DNA from: Lachnospiraceae bacterium
GTDB lineage: Bacteria > Bacillota > Clostridia > Lachnospirales > Lachnospiraceae
Direction of reading: 5' to 3'
Assembly: GCA_028689655.1 (NCBI GenBank)
Contig: JAQVCT010000001.1
Span: 124,001 to 188,000 of the forward strand
DNA length: 64,000 bases
Under the pieces are notes generated by a model, which was given only the letters and a program-made list of their open reading frames with translations, was not told where the DNA came from and searched no databases. Of the stretch, positions 1 through 7,074 are shown piece by piece. Position 1 is the stretch's first letter, and the number at the start of each line of letters is the position of its first letter. A program made the translations under genes and the position numbers.

Positions 1-65
1 TCATCTTCCTCATATGACGCCATGCGGGTCATGAGGATCACTCGTTCTTCATTTAACATAAGCAT
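1..65 (-). CDS. Hypothetical protein, N-terminal fragment
   Basis: The first 21 codons of a minus-strand gene that runs off the left edge of the window. The visible N-terminus reads MLMLNEERVILMTRMASYEE. A purine-rich AGGAA lies just upstream (positions 70-74). It could serve either the ATG ending at 65 or the second ATG ending at 59, so the exact start is uncertain. It follows the flagellar-region zinc-ribbon gene by 17 bases and is probably co-transcribed with it. I do not recognise a domain in so short a piece and assign no function. Confidence 0.6.
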   Translation of the reverse strand, partial: MLMLNEERVILMTRMASYEED

Positions 66-82
66 TTCATTCCTATTCTATC

Positions 83-478
83 CTATAAAAACCGCATTTT
101 AGGGTTTTCTCTTGGGTCTGTCTTACGTTGTGACTTTTCCTTTTTAGACGTAGGATTGAATCCCTGTGTCAGAGCCGCTTTACATTTATCGCAGTAACGC
201 CCCGTCTTTATCATAGTTCCACAACCTTCACATTCAATTCCCAGTGGCGAATCCTCCGCAAATACCAGTCTTTCTTCTCTAATCCACTGCTGGATCTGTG
301 AGGTCTCAATATCACAGTGCTCTGATATTTCTGGAATGTTTGCACCTTTATTTTCACGAACGAATTCCTTTACTTCCGAAAATTTTGCTTCCATTTTCTC
401 ACGGCAGCTCGGACAGATATTAGGTCCTACCACATAGTTATATATCCTTCCACATTTCCTGCAATTACGTACATTCAT
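83..478 (-). CDS. yvyF: Flagellar-region zinc-ribbon protein, YvyF/TIGR03826-like
   Basis: 131 aa protein with two zinc-ribbon modules. Cys6, Cys9, Cys22 and Cys25 (CRKC...CPSC) form the first, and a CEGC...CDKC set around residues 83-98 forms the second. Between them (about 30-75) is a short helical segment resembling a helix-turn-helix (IPEISEHCDIETSQIQQWIREERL). The tail is basic. This layout matches the TIGR03826 family of flagellar operon proteins (B. subtilis YvyF), next to comF as here. The family's molecular role is not settled; a regulatory or assembly function is inferred from the zinc ribbons and its position. The gene starts 11 bases after comF ends, with an AGGAGG-type ribosome site in the comF tail. 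Confidence 0.8.
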   Translation of the reverse strand: MNVRNCRKCGRIYNYVVGPNICPSCREKMEAKFSEVKEFVRENKGANIPEISEHCDIETSQIQQWIREERLVFAEDSPLGIECEGCGTMIKTGRYCDKCKAALTQGFNPTSKKEKSQRKTDPRENPKMRFL

Positions 479-489
479 CCCAATTCCTC

Positions 490-1215
490 CTAGCTAAGAC
501 CCTTCCCAATTGAAAGCGCAATATAATATATTTTATCGATTCCCGCTTTCTTTAACTCCCCTGCAATCCCATCGATCGTACTGCCAGTTGTATAAATATC
601 ATCAACGAGTATAATCGATTCTAATTTTACATCATCTCGTGCAATTTTGAAAGCCTTTTTCAAATTATTTTGTCTTGCCTGAATGTCCAATTCCTTTTGT
701 GGAATGGTCTTTTTGCAGCGTTTTACAATATCTTTATATACAGGGAGGGAAATATACCCTGCCAGCGCATCTGCTATGATCTCCGCCTGATTATAGCCCC
801 GCTTATTTTTACGGGTATAGTGAATGGGTACCGGAATAAAGGCATCTGCATTCCATTGGCGGACCTCCTGTCCCAGCTTCTCTGCCATATCCCTTGCATA
901 AAAATCTGCATATTCGCATCGTCCCTGATATTTAAAGCGAAAAATGGAATCCTGTACGGAGCGATATTCGTATAAAGCGATCCCCTGGTCATACTCGTGT
1001 TTCTTGTGACCACAGTCAAAGCAATATTCCTCCTCTTCCTTTTTCAATCCTTTTCCACATTTTTTGCATCTTGGTTCCTGTATATATCTTATTTTTCCAC
1101 TGCATTCCCCACAGATCAATCTGCCTTTGGGATACACGATACGATCGCATATGGGACACCTTCTTGGAAAAACTAACTCTATCATTATTTTATATAATTT
1201 TCGTGCATAATTCAT
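490..1215 (-). CDS. comFC: ComF family protein (ComFC-like phosphoribosyltransferase fold)
   Basis: 241 aa. The N-terminus carries a zinc-ribbon cluster (CPIC near residue 19, CGEC near 36, then CKKC and CFDC further on). The C-terminus has the PRPP-binding loop ILVDDIYTTGST typical of type I phosphoribosyltransferases. ComF proteins take part in handling incoming single-stranded DNA during natural transformation, and homologues are also present in bacteria not known to be competent. The gene lies 17 bases downstream of recD2 and 11 bases before the yvyF-like gene, so the three are probably one transcript. The neighbouring recombination helicase fits a DNA-uptake or repair role, but that is inference. 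Confidence 0.88.
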   Translation of the reverse strand: MNYARKLYKIMIELVFPRRCPICDRIVYPKGRLICGECSGKIRYIQEPRCKKCGKGLKKEEEEYCFDCGHKKHEYDQGIALYEYRSVQDSIFRFKYQGRCEYADFYARDMAEKLGQEVRQWNADAFIPVPIHYTRKNKRGYNQAEIIADALAGYISLPVYKDIVKRCKKTIPQKELDIQARQNNLKKAFKIARDDVKLESIILVDDIYTTGSTIDGIAGELKKAGIDKIYYIALSIGKGLS

Positions 1216-1232
1216 TAAGATTGTATGAATAT

Positions 1233-3485
1233 TTAATTCAGCTCCATTTCTCTCATACGACTTCCAAGACTGGTAAATCGCTTCTGTTCATTTTCATTTT
1301 GTATCATGGTATTCACCATCTGTTTACTGCCCAGTATCGTGACGCAGGTCTTAGCCCTGGTGACCCCTGTGTACAGGAGGTTCCGGTTAAAGAGCATTCT
1401 CGGACCTGTGAGCAGCGGCATGATCACCGCAGGATATTCGCTCCCCTGGGATTTGTGGATGGTTATGGCATAGGCAAGTTCCAGTTCGTCCAGTCCCGCA
1501 AAGGGATACGTCACACGCTTATGTTCATCATACTCCACCGTGATGTTCTGCCCATAGTCATTGATCTCTTTGATAATTCCCATATCTCCATTGAACACAC
1601 CCAGCCCTTTATCGATGGGAATCCCATATTTGCTGACAATCTCCCATTCCAGTTGATAATTATTCCTGATCTGCATGACTTTATCGCCTTCGCGAAACAG
1701 ACCTTCCCCTGTATGATATTCTTTTTTTGAATCCGACGGCTGATTCAGATATTCCTGCAGGATCTTATTCAATACCTCTACCCCGAGATTGCCTTTCCTC
1801 ATAGGAGTCAATACCTGGATGTCGTAGCTGGTGGCATCTACGTAACGAGGCAATTTCTCTGTGATCAACTGAACCATATGTTTATATATAACATTCACGT
1901 CATTTCTTTCCAGGAAGAAAAAGTCCCTGCTCTTATTGTCGAAAGAAATCTGTTTCCCTTCATTGATCTTATGGGCATTCACTACAATATCGCTCTCCCC
2001 TGCCTGACGGAATATTTTCTGCAGGATAACTACAGGGATACAGCCACTGTCGATGATGTCCTTCAGCACCTGACCTGGTCCCACGGAGGGAAGCTGATTC
2101 ACATCCCCCACCATAATCAGTCGTGTGCCCACACAGATCGCTTTCAGCAACGCCTGGAACAGGAAAATATCCACCATGGACATCTCATCGATAATCACAA
2201 CATCTGCCTCGATTGGGTTTTCTTCATTGCGCTCAAAGGACGCATTCCTTCGGCTGGTATGATCCTCCTCCATCACGGCACCGTTTAATTCTAACAGGCG
2301 GTGAATGGTCCTGGCCTCATATCCTGTCGCCTCCGTCATTCTCTTTGCCGCTCGTCCTGTGGGTGCTGCCAGAAAAATGTCCATACCCTCCGCCTCAAAA
2401 TATCGAATGATCATATTGATGGTGGTGGTCTTTCCCGTTCCAGGTCCACCGGAAAGGATAAATACGCCATTGCGGACACTCTCTACCACCGCTGTTTTCT
2501 GAAGATCGTCCAGGTGAAGATCCAGACTTTTCTCCAGATCTTCTATTTTTTTCAAAATGCGGGTCTCCTCCGATGGGAGTAGTTCCTGCTCTCCCTCCAC
2601 CGATACATTCAAGTCATAGAGCATACGTGCGCAGCTCAACTCCGCATAATAATTGGTAGCTGCGTATACCAGAAGATCCTCTCCCTGCTTTTTGATGACG
2701 ACTTTCTTATCCATCATGAGGTTCTCCACCTGAGGGCTGATCTGATCCGCTGTCAATCCCAGAAGTTCCCCCGCACGATTCAGCAAAAGCTGCTCTGGAA
2801 GATACAGATGCCCCTCCCCCGTGGCCTGTAGAAGCGTGTAGAGGATGCCGCTCCTGATACGGTAGTCTGAATCCGTGTGAATTCCTATCTTATTAGCAAT
2901 CTCGTCCGCGATGCGAAATCCAATTCCAGCGATGTCCTCCGCCAACACATAGGGATTCTCCTTCATCACGCTGTAGATCCTCATGCCGTAACGGTTGTAG
3001 ATCTTGATGGCAAGGGTGTTGGAAATTCCATACTTCTGCAGGAAGATCATGGCTTCTCTCATCTCTTTCTTATCTTCCATCTGTGTGGCAATCTCTCTGG
3101 CCTTTCGCTCGCTGATACCCTTGATCTCTATCAGGCGTTCCGGCTCCTCCTCTATGATACGAAAGGTATCTTCCTTAAACTTTTTCACCACGCGCGCCGC
3201 CAGTGCAGGTCCTACCCCCTTGATGGCCCCTGAACCCAGATAGCGTTCCATGCTCACCGCGTCCTCCGGCGGGATGATCTGGCAGGCCTTTATCTTGAAC
3301 TGACTTCCATACACGGCGTGTTCTATATATTCTCCCTCCGCTTCCAGCGTCTCCCCCTGGTCTGCAGACTTCAATAATCCCACGCAGGTAATATCTTCCC
3401 CGTCACGCATCATGTTGAACACCGTATAGCCATTGTCACTATTTCTGTAGATCACATGCTCTATAAACCCCTTGATTGTCTCCAA
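1233..3485 (-). CDS. recD2: RecD2-type ATP-dependent DNA helicase
   Basis: 750 aa superfamily 1B helicase. The N-terminal domain has tandem helix-hairpin-helix segments (IKGVGPALAARVV near 88-100 and IKGISERKAREI near 121). The helicase core starts with Walker A GGPGTGKTT at about 346-354, followed by the Walker B VVIIDEMSMVD. The C-terminal motif VI region has LLYTGVTRAKT. Length and order match RecD2 proteins that act without RecBC and move 5' to 3' in repair and fork maintenance. A strong terminator (3520-3545) separates it from the flagellar genes upstream, so it heads its own recD2-comF-yvyF unit. Confidence 0.93.
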   Translation of the reverse strand: METIKGFIEHVIYRNSDNGYTVFNMMRDGEDITCVGLLKSADQGETLEAEGEYIEHAVYGSQFKIKACQIIPPEDAVSMERYLGSGAIKGVGPALAARVVKKFKEDTFRIIEEEPERLIEIKGISERKAREIATQMEDKKEMREAMIFLQKYGISNTLAIKIYNRYGMRIYSVMKENPYVLAEDIAGIGFRIADEIANKIGIHTDSDYRIRSGILYTLLQATGEGHLYLPEQLLLNRAGELLGLTADQISPQVENLMMDKKVVIKKQGEDLLVYAATNYYAELSCARMLYDLNVSVEGEQELLPSEETRILKKIEDLEKSLDLHLDDLQKTAVVESVRNGVFILSGGPGTGKTTTINMIIRYFEAEGMDIFLAAPTGRAAKRMTEATGYEARTIHRLLELNGAVMEEDHTSRRNASFERNEENPIEADVVIIDEMSMVDIFLFQALLKAICVGTRLIMVGDVNQLPSVGPGQVLKDIIDSGCIPVVILQKIFRQAGESDIVVNAHKINEGKQISFDNKSRDFFFLERNDVNVIYKHMVQLITEKLPRYVDATSYDIQVLTPMRKGNLGVEVLNKILQEYLNQPSDSKKEYHTGEGLFREGDKVMQIRNNYQLEWEIVSKYGIPIDKGLGVFNGDMGIIKEINDYGQNITVEYDEHKRVTYPFAGLDELELAYAITIHKSQGSEYPAVIMPLLTGPRMLFNRNLLYTGVTRAKTCVTILGSKQMVNTMIQNENEQKRFTSLGSRMREMELN

Positions 3486-3519
3486 AACTTTTGTTCCTCC
3501 AGATCCCTGTCTCTAAACG

Positions 3520-3545
3520 AAAAAAAGACTGCAGGCTATGCAGTC
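3520..3545 (-). terminator. Rho-independent terminator after the rod-binding gene
   Basis: On the minus strand, GACTGCA-TAGCC-TGCAGTC gives a 7 bp stem with a 5 base loop, followed directly by seven T. It lies 22 bases after the rod-binding protein stop codon and separates the mbl-flagellar unit from recD2. Confidence 0.85.
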
Positions 3546-3567
3546 CTATATTATTATAAAATTCAAA

Positions 3568-3933
3568 CTATATGTCATAATTGCGCTTCATCTGTTCAAA
3601 GAGTGACTGTGCAAGTCCTAACTGATTCTGCTCTGTAGACTGTGATGCCAATTCCTGTATCGCCTGCTCTTCGAAAAAATCCATTCGCGTGGACATTCCA
3701 GCGGTGGAATAGTCTTCCTCCGGTATTGTCTTTTTCATTTCTTTGAAAATCTGCTCCAGGAAATAGGATTCAAACTGTTTGCATACATCCATCAACTCTT
3801 TATCTGAAGCATCTGACTTATCCGATGACAATGCTGCATCAAGCTTCGTAGCCGACTCCGACGTAGCTGTTGTTGTAGATAAATAATCTGCATAATTATC
3901 ATATAAACCACTAATATCCATGGCAGGTTCCAC
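3568..3933 (-). CDS. Flagellar rod-binding protein (FlgJ N-terminal type)
   Basis: 121 aa, matching only the rod-binding (rod-capping) half of FlgJ. The conserved stretch is CKQFESYFLEQIFKEMKKTIP followed by a helix ending LAQSLFEQMKRNYDI. The muramidase half of proteobacterial FlgJ is absent, which is the usual state in Firmicutes and not a truncation. The first 40 residues are Ser/Thr/Ala-rich. It is the last gene of the mbl-flhO-flgG transcript, 47 bases after flgG and just before a terminator. The protein would act at the basal body while the distal rod is assembled. Confidence 0.88.
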   Translation of the reverse strand: MEPAMDISGLYDNYADYLSTTTATSESATKLDAALSSDKSDASDKELMDVCKQFESYFLEQIFKEMKKTIPEEDYSTAGMSTRMDFFEEQAIQELASQSTEQNQLGLAQSLFEQMKRNYDI

Positions 3934-3980
3934 CTTTCTGTCAGCCTGTATCTCTTATCACAGACCATTAAATCATTCTA

Positions 3981-4799
3981 TTACCGTTTCAGTTGGTTCG
4001 CTGTGGACATCATATCATCCGATGCCTGTATGGTCTTAGAGTTCATCTCATAGGCACGCTGTGCGACGATGAGATTTACCATCTCCTCCACTACCTGAAC
4101 ATTAGAAGCTTCCAAATATCCCTGTACAACTTTACTTTTTTTCACATTATTGTTCGTGGACTCATTCATCGCTGTTCCACTGGCACCTGTAGGAGAATAT
4201 AAACTGCTGTCGTGTTTTTCCAGACCTGACGGATTGGAAAACTGATATACGCCAAGGGTAATACCAAGACTCTGTGGTATATTATCTGCATCCGGATAAT
4301 AGAACGTACCATCTGAAGATACGGAAAGCTTACTTGCTACAATATTGTTGTTAAAGGTGATCTGTCTTCCTCTGCTGTCCAGCACCGGAAGACCGTCCGT
4401 GGTGCTCAGCATCAATCTGTTCCCTGTGTTGGTGGATAAGATAAAGTTACCATTTCTGGTATAATAATTCTCTCCATCCTCACCGCGTACTGCAAACAGA
4501 CCATCCCCCTGGATGGCAAATCCTGTCTTATTAGATGTGGCTGTCAGACTGCCCTGACCAAACATGGAAGTAATGGCTGAATTGCGAACGCCCAGCCCCA
4601 CCTGCGCGGCAACAGGTTTCTGTGTACCATCTGCCGTGGTTGTGGCAGACTGCAGATTTTGATACAGCAATGTCTTAAATTCTGCCTGTTCTGTTTTATA
4701 TCCTGTGGTATTTACATTTGCCAGGTTGTTGGAAATCGTATCTACATTCGTCTGCTGTGCAACCATACCCGATGCTGCTGTCCATAATGATCTTACCAT
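3981..4799 (-). CDS. flhP: Flagellar hook-basal body protein, FlgG/FlhP type
   Basis: 272 aa. The N-terminus MVRSLWTAASGMVAQQTNVD followed by ISNNLANVNTTGYK is the family signature. The C-terminus (YLEASNVQVVEEMVNLIVAQRAYEMNSKTIQ) is the matching rod/hook C-terminal helix, which pairs with the N-terminal helix in the assembled rod. In B. subtilis the order mbl-flhO-flhP is the same, so flhP is used here, although FlgG is the usual family name. The product is exported through the flagellar type III apparatus and forms the distal rod. The 131-base gap to the upstream paralogue holds an unusual nested dyad (see 4826-4927). Confidence 0.9.
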   Translation of the reverse strand: MVRSLWTAASGMVAQQTNVDTISNNLANVNTTGYKTEQAEFKTLLYQNLQSATTTADGTQKPVAAQVGLGVRNSAITSMFGQGSLTATSNKTGFAIQGDGLFAVRGEDGENYYTRNGNFILSTNTGNRLMLSTTDGLPVLDSRGRQITFNNNIVASKLSVSSDGTFYYPDADNIPQSLGITLGVYQFSNPSGLEKHDSSLYSPTGASGTAMNESTNNNVKKSKVVQGYLEASNVQVVEEMVNLIVAQRAYEMNSKTIQASDDMMSTANQLKR

Positions 4800-4825
4800 C
4801 TATCTACCTTACCTTTCTACTACCT

Positions 4826-4927
4826 GTAATGCATTGTCCTCTAAATGCATTACCCACGTACATGGCTTTGCACCCAGTGCAAACTCGCATGCCATGTGCT
4901 CCTTGCATTGTCCTCTAAATGCATTAC
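4826..4927. repeat. Nested palindromic repeat between the two rod-protein genes
   Basis: A 23-base direct repeat (GCATTGTCCTCTAAATGCAT plus TAC) occurs at 4831-4853 and 4905-4927. The left copy is part of a perfect 10 bp inverted repeat (GTAATGCATT 4826-4835, AATGCATTAC 4844-4853). Between the copies lie further nested dyads: ACATGGC/GCCATGT, and TTTGCAC-CCA-GTGCAAA at 4867-4883. The outermost arms 4826-4835 and 4918-4927 are also complementary, so the whole 102 bases could fold as one cruciform. It fills nearly the entire gap between flhO and flhP. Confidence 0.85.
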
Positions 4928-4930
4928 ATA

Positions 4931-5710
4931 CTATAACTTACCAAGCTGGTTCACTGCAATATCCAGTGCTCCGTCCTGGGTCTGTATTACTTTCTGTCCA
5001 GACTCATAGGCTCTCTGAATCGCTATCATATCTACCATCTCTTTTATGATCTCCACATTGGAGTTCTCCAAATATCCTGCATTCACTTTAACTGTCGCCG
5101 GCTGTTCTGTAGCTCCCTCTGTGGCAGTAAATAAGGTATCGCCAAAATGCTCCAGGTAATTATAATCCGTAAAATCGGTAATTCCTATTTGAGCGACTCT
5201 GGTACCGTCCTGATAAATAGTGCCATCCGCTGCAGTCTGAATCGCACCGCCTGTTGTGGCTGTTCTGATAGCTCTTCCATTGGTATCCAGCACCCTGTTG
5301 CCCTCCGATGTGACGAGGTATCTGTCTGCATCAACGATAAAATCACCTGCACGAGTATATTTGGTGGAAGTATTTCCATCTGCGTCTGTATATTCAATAT
5401 TGAAAAATCCATTCCCTGAAATCGCAAAATCTGTACTGTTTCCAGTCTCTTTCATAGGCCCCTGATCATAGTTGGTATAAGTCTCGCCAATCTTCACCCC
5501 CGGTGTATTTGCCCCGATTCTTTTTGCAATATTGGGATTTTCAGAAGCATCCTTGATCTTATAGGCCAACGCTTCTTTGAAAGTCTGGCTGGTAGCTCCT
5601 TCCTTCTTGAATCCAACAGTCGCTGAGTTCGCAAGGTTATTGGATACCACATCCAGTCTATTCTGTTCATTCAACATGCCTGTCCAGCCCGTATATAATC
5701 CTTTTAACAT
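4931..5710 (-). CDS. flhO: Flagellar hook-basal body protein, FlhO (FlgF/FlgG family)
   Basis: 259 aa paralogue of the next gene. The N-terminus is MLKGLYTGWTGMLNEQNRLD followed by VVSNNLANSATVGFKKEG. The C-terminus is YLENSNVEIIKEMVDMIAIQRAYESGQKVIQTQD. Both ends show the heptad-like rod/hook helices. The central part is a beta-rich region with FAISGNGFFNIEYTDADG and TRAGDFIVD motifs. By synteny with B. subtilis mbl-flhO-flhP it is FlhO, a rod protein exported by the flagellar type III system. It begins 57 bases after mbl with no terminator between them, so the cell-shape and flagellar genes share a transcript. Confidence 0.9.
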   Translation of the reverse strand: MLKGLYTGWTGMLNEQNRLDVVSNNLANSATVGFKKEGATSQTFKEALAYKIKDASENPNIAKRIGANTPGVKIGETYTNYDQGPMKETGNSTDFAISGNGFFNIEYTDADGNTSTKYTRAGDFIVDADRYLVTSEGNRVLDTNGRAIRTATTGGAIQTAADGTIYQDGTRVAQIGITDFTDYNYLEHFGDTLFTATEGATEQPATVKVNAGYLENSNVEIIKEMVDMIAIQRAYESGQKVIQTQDGALDIAVNQLGKL

Positions 5711-5767
5711 CTGCCAGTCCTTGCCTTTCCGGGAATATCAGCCCGTCCTGAATTTACTTTACACTCA

Positions 5768-6763
5768 TTATTCTATATCTCTGTATCCTGCCAGAAACTC
5801 TACATATTTACCAGTTCCAATCGCAACTGCTGTCATGGGTTCCTCTGCTGTCATGGTATTAATACCTGTCTTGGATGAGATCAGATCCTCAAGACCACGC
5901 AGTAAGCTTCCACCGCCTGTCAGCACGATGCCGCGGTCTGCGATATCAGCCGCAAGTTCCGGTGGGGTCTTCTCAAGTACGCTGTGAATTGCCTCTATGA
6001 TCTGTGCTGTAATCTCTTTCAATGCTTCCTCGGTCTCCTCTGAGGAAACCTTTACTGTCTTAGGAAGACCTGTTACCAGGTTACGTCCGCGGACATCCAT
6101 ATAGTCAACTTCTGAACGTTTATAGCAGGAACCGATCTTGATCTTCAGATCTTCTGCCGTTCTCTCACCGATGAGGAGGTTATGCTTTTTACGCATAAAA
6201 CGCACGATAGCCTCATCAAAATCATCACCTGCAATCTTGATAGAAGCACTGACTACTGTGCCCCCCAGAGAAATCACTGCGATATCTGTAGTACCACCAC
6301 CGATATCAACGATCATATTTCCACATGGTTTTGAAATATCAATACCTGCACCGATTGCTGCTGCGATCGGCTCTTCTATCACAGACACTTCTCTGGCACC
6401 TGCCTGATAAGTAGCATCCTCAACTGCCTTTTTCTCTACTTCTGTAACACCACTTGGTACACAGACTGAGATCCTTGGCTTACGAAATGTTCTCTTTCCC
6501 AGCGCCTTCTGGATAAAATACTTCATCATCTTCTCTGTGACGGTGTAATCTGAAATAACACCCTGACGAAGTGGTCTGACTGCGATAATATTGCCCGGTG
6601 TTCTGCCAAGCATCAGTCTGGCATCCTCTCCGATGGCTCTGATCTTATTTGTATCTCTGTCAAAAGCAACAACAGACGGCTCTTTCAATACGACTCCCTT
6701 GCCTCTAATGTATACTAAAATACTTGCTGTTCCCAAATCAATTCCGATATCGGTAAATTGCAT
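5768..6763 (-). CDS. mbl: Rod-shape determining protein Mbl (MreB family actin)
   Basis: 331 aa bacterial actin. The phosphate-1 loop is DIGIDLGTASILVY near residue 5, the phosphate-2 loop is IVDIGGGTTDIAV near 150-165, and the adenosine motif is GIVLTGGGSLLRGL near 285. MreB-family filaments guide lateral peptidoglycan synthesis at the inner membrane face. The position directly before flhO-flhP is the B. subtilis mbl arrangement, which favours Mbl over MreB or MreBH, but the sequence alone does not separate these paralogues with certainty. A good vegetative promoter lies upstream at 6835-6862. Confidence 0.92.
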   Translation of the reverse strand: MQFTDIGIDLGTASILVYIRGKGVVLKEPSVVAFDRDTNKIRAIGEDARLMLGRTPGNIIAVRPLRQGVISDYTVTEKMMKYFIQKALGKRTFRKPRISVCVPSGVTEVEKKAVEDATYQAGAREVSVIEEPIAAAIGAGIDISKPCGNMIVDIGGGTTDIAVISLGGTVVSASIKIAGDDFDEAIVRFMRKKHNLLIGERTAEDLKIKIGSCYKRSEVDYMDVRGRNLVTGLPKTVKVSSEETEEALKEITAQIIEAIHSVLEKTPPELAADIADRGIVLTGGGSLLRGLEDLISSKTGINTMTAEEPMTAVAIGTGKYVEFLAGYRDIE

Positions 6764-6834
6764 AATTGAAACCCCTTTCTATGGTTATCTATCATCATTG
6801 TTTCCAAATGTTCAATCGTTAAACACGCGTAGAT

Positions 6835-6862
6835 ATTATAACGCAAAAAAGGGTTTTTTCAA
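6835..6862 (-). promoter_or_regulatory. Vegetative promoter for the mbl-flagellar operon
   Basis: Minus strand TTGAAA (6862-6857), 16 base spacer, TATAAT (6840-6835). The perfect -10 and 5/6 -35 match a housekeeping sigma factor. The leader to the mbl ATG is about 65 bases, ending in an AAAGGGGTTTC ribosome site. Confidence 0.75.
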
Positions 6863-6895
6863 AGCATTTTCCGCAAATTCATAAATTCTTCATAT

Positions 6896-6948
6896 AAAAA
6901 GAACGCATAGCAACAGCAACGGTTCCCTCCGTTTTCTATTCTATGCGT
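6896..6948 (-). terminator. Terminator after uvrA
   Basis: On the minus strand ACGCATAG (6948-6941) pairs with CTATGCGT (6910-6903), with an inner AACGG/CCGTT stem, followed by TTCTTTTT. It lies about 105 bases beyond the uvrA stop and upstream of the mbl promoter. The 290-base gap 6764-7053 holds this terminator, the mbl promoter and part of a dispersed repeat (7021-7074). Confidence 0.8.
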
Positions 6949-7020
6949 CCGTGCATACTTACTCAGCCATATTTTACATCGGCATGTTACACCCAAAACT
7001 TTATACTTTTTTCAAATTTT

Positions 7021-7074
7021 TCAAAAGGTGTTTTGCCCCTTGATGCTTACGGATTATTTCGCACTTCGTGCTTT
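7021..7074. repeat. Dispersed 54-base hairpin repeat, copy 1 (overlaps uvrA 3' end)
   Basis: Nearly identical to 44955-45007: two substitutions and one inserted base over about 54 positions. On the minus strand it contains GCACGAAGTGC (4 bp stem, GAA loop) and TCAAGGGG...CCTTTTGA (stem with G-T pairs). In this copy the first hairpin encodes the last codons of UvrA (ARSAK and the stop), so the repeat has become part of the coding sequence. Confidence 0.85.

Noticed and set aside
1071-1730. Long plus-strand reading frame opposite recD2 (about 219 codons)
   Set aside because: It is antisense to the clearly coding RecD2 C-terminus, has no ribosome site and no recognisable protein. Similar long antisense frames opposite uvrA, uvrB, glnN and rnj were rejected for the same reason.
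3568-3933. Truncated FlgJ
   Set aside because: Firmicutes rod-binding proteins normally lack the muramidase half, so this length is complete.
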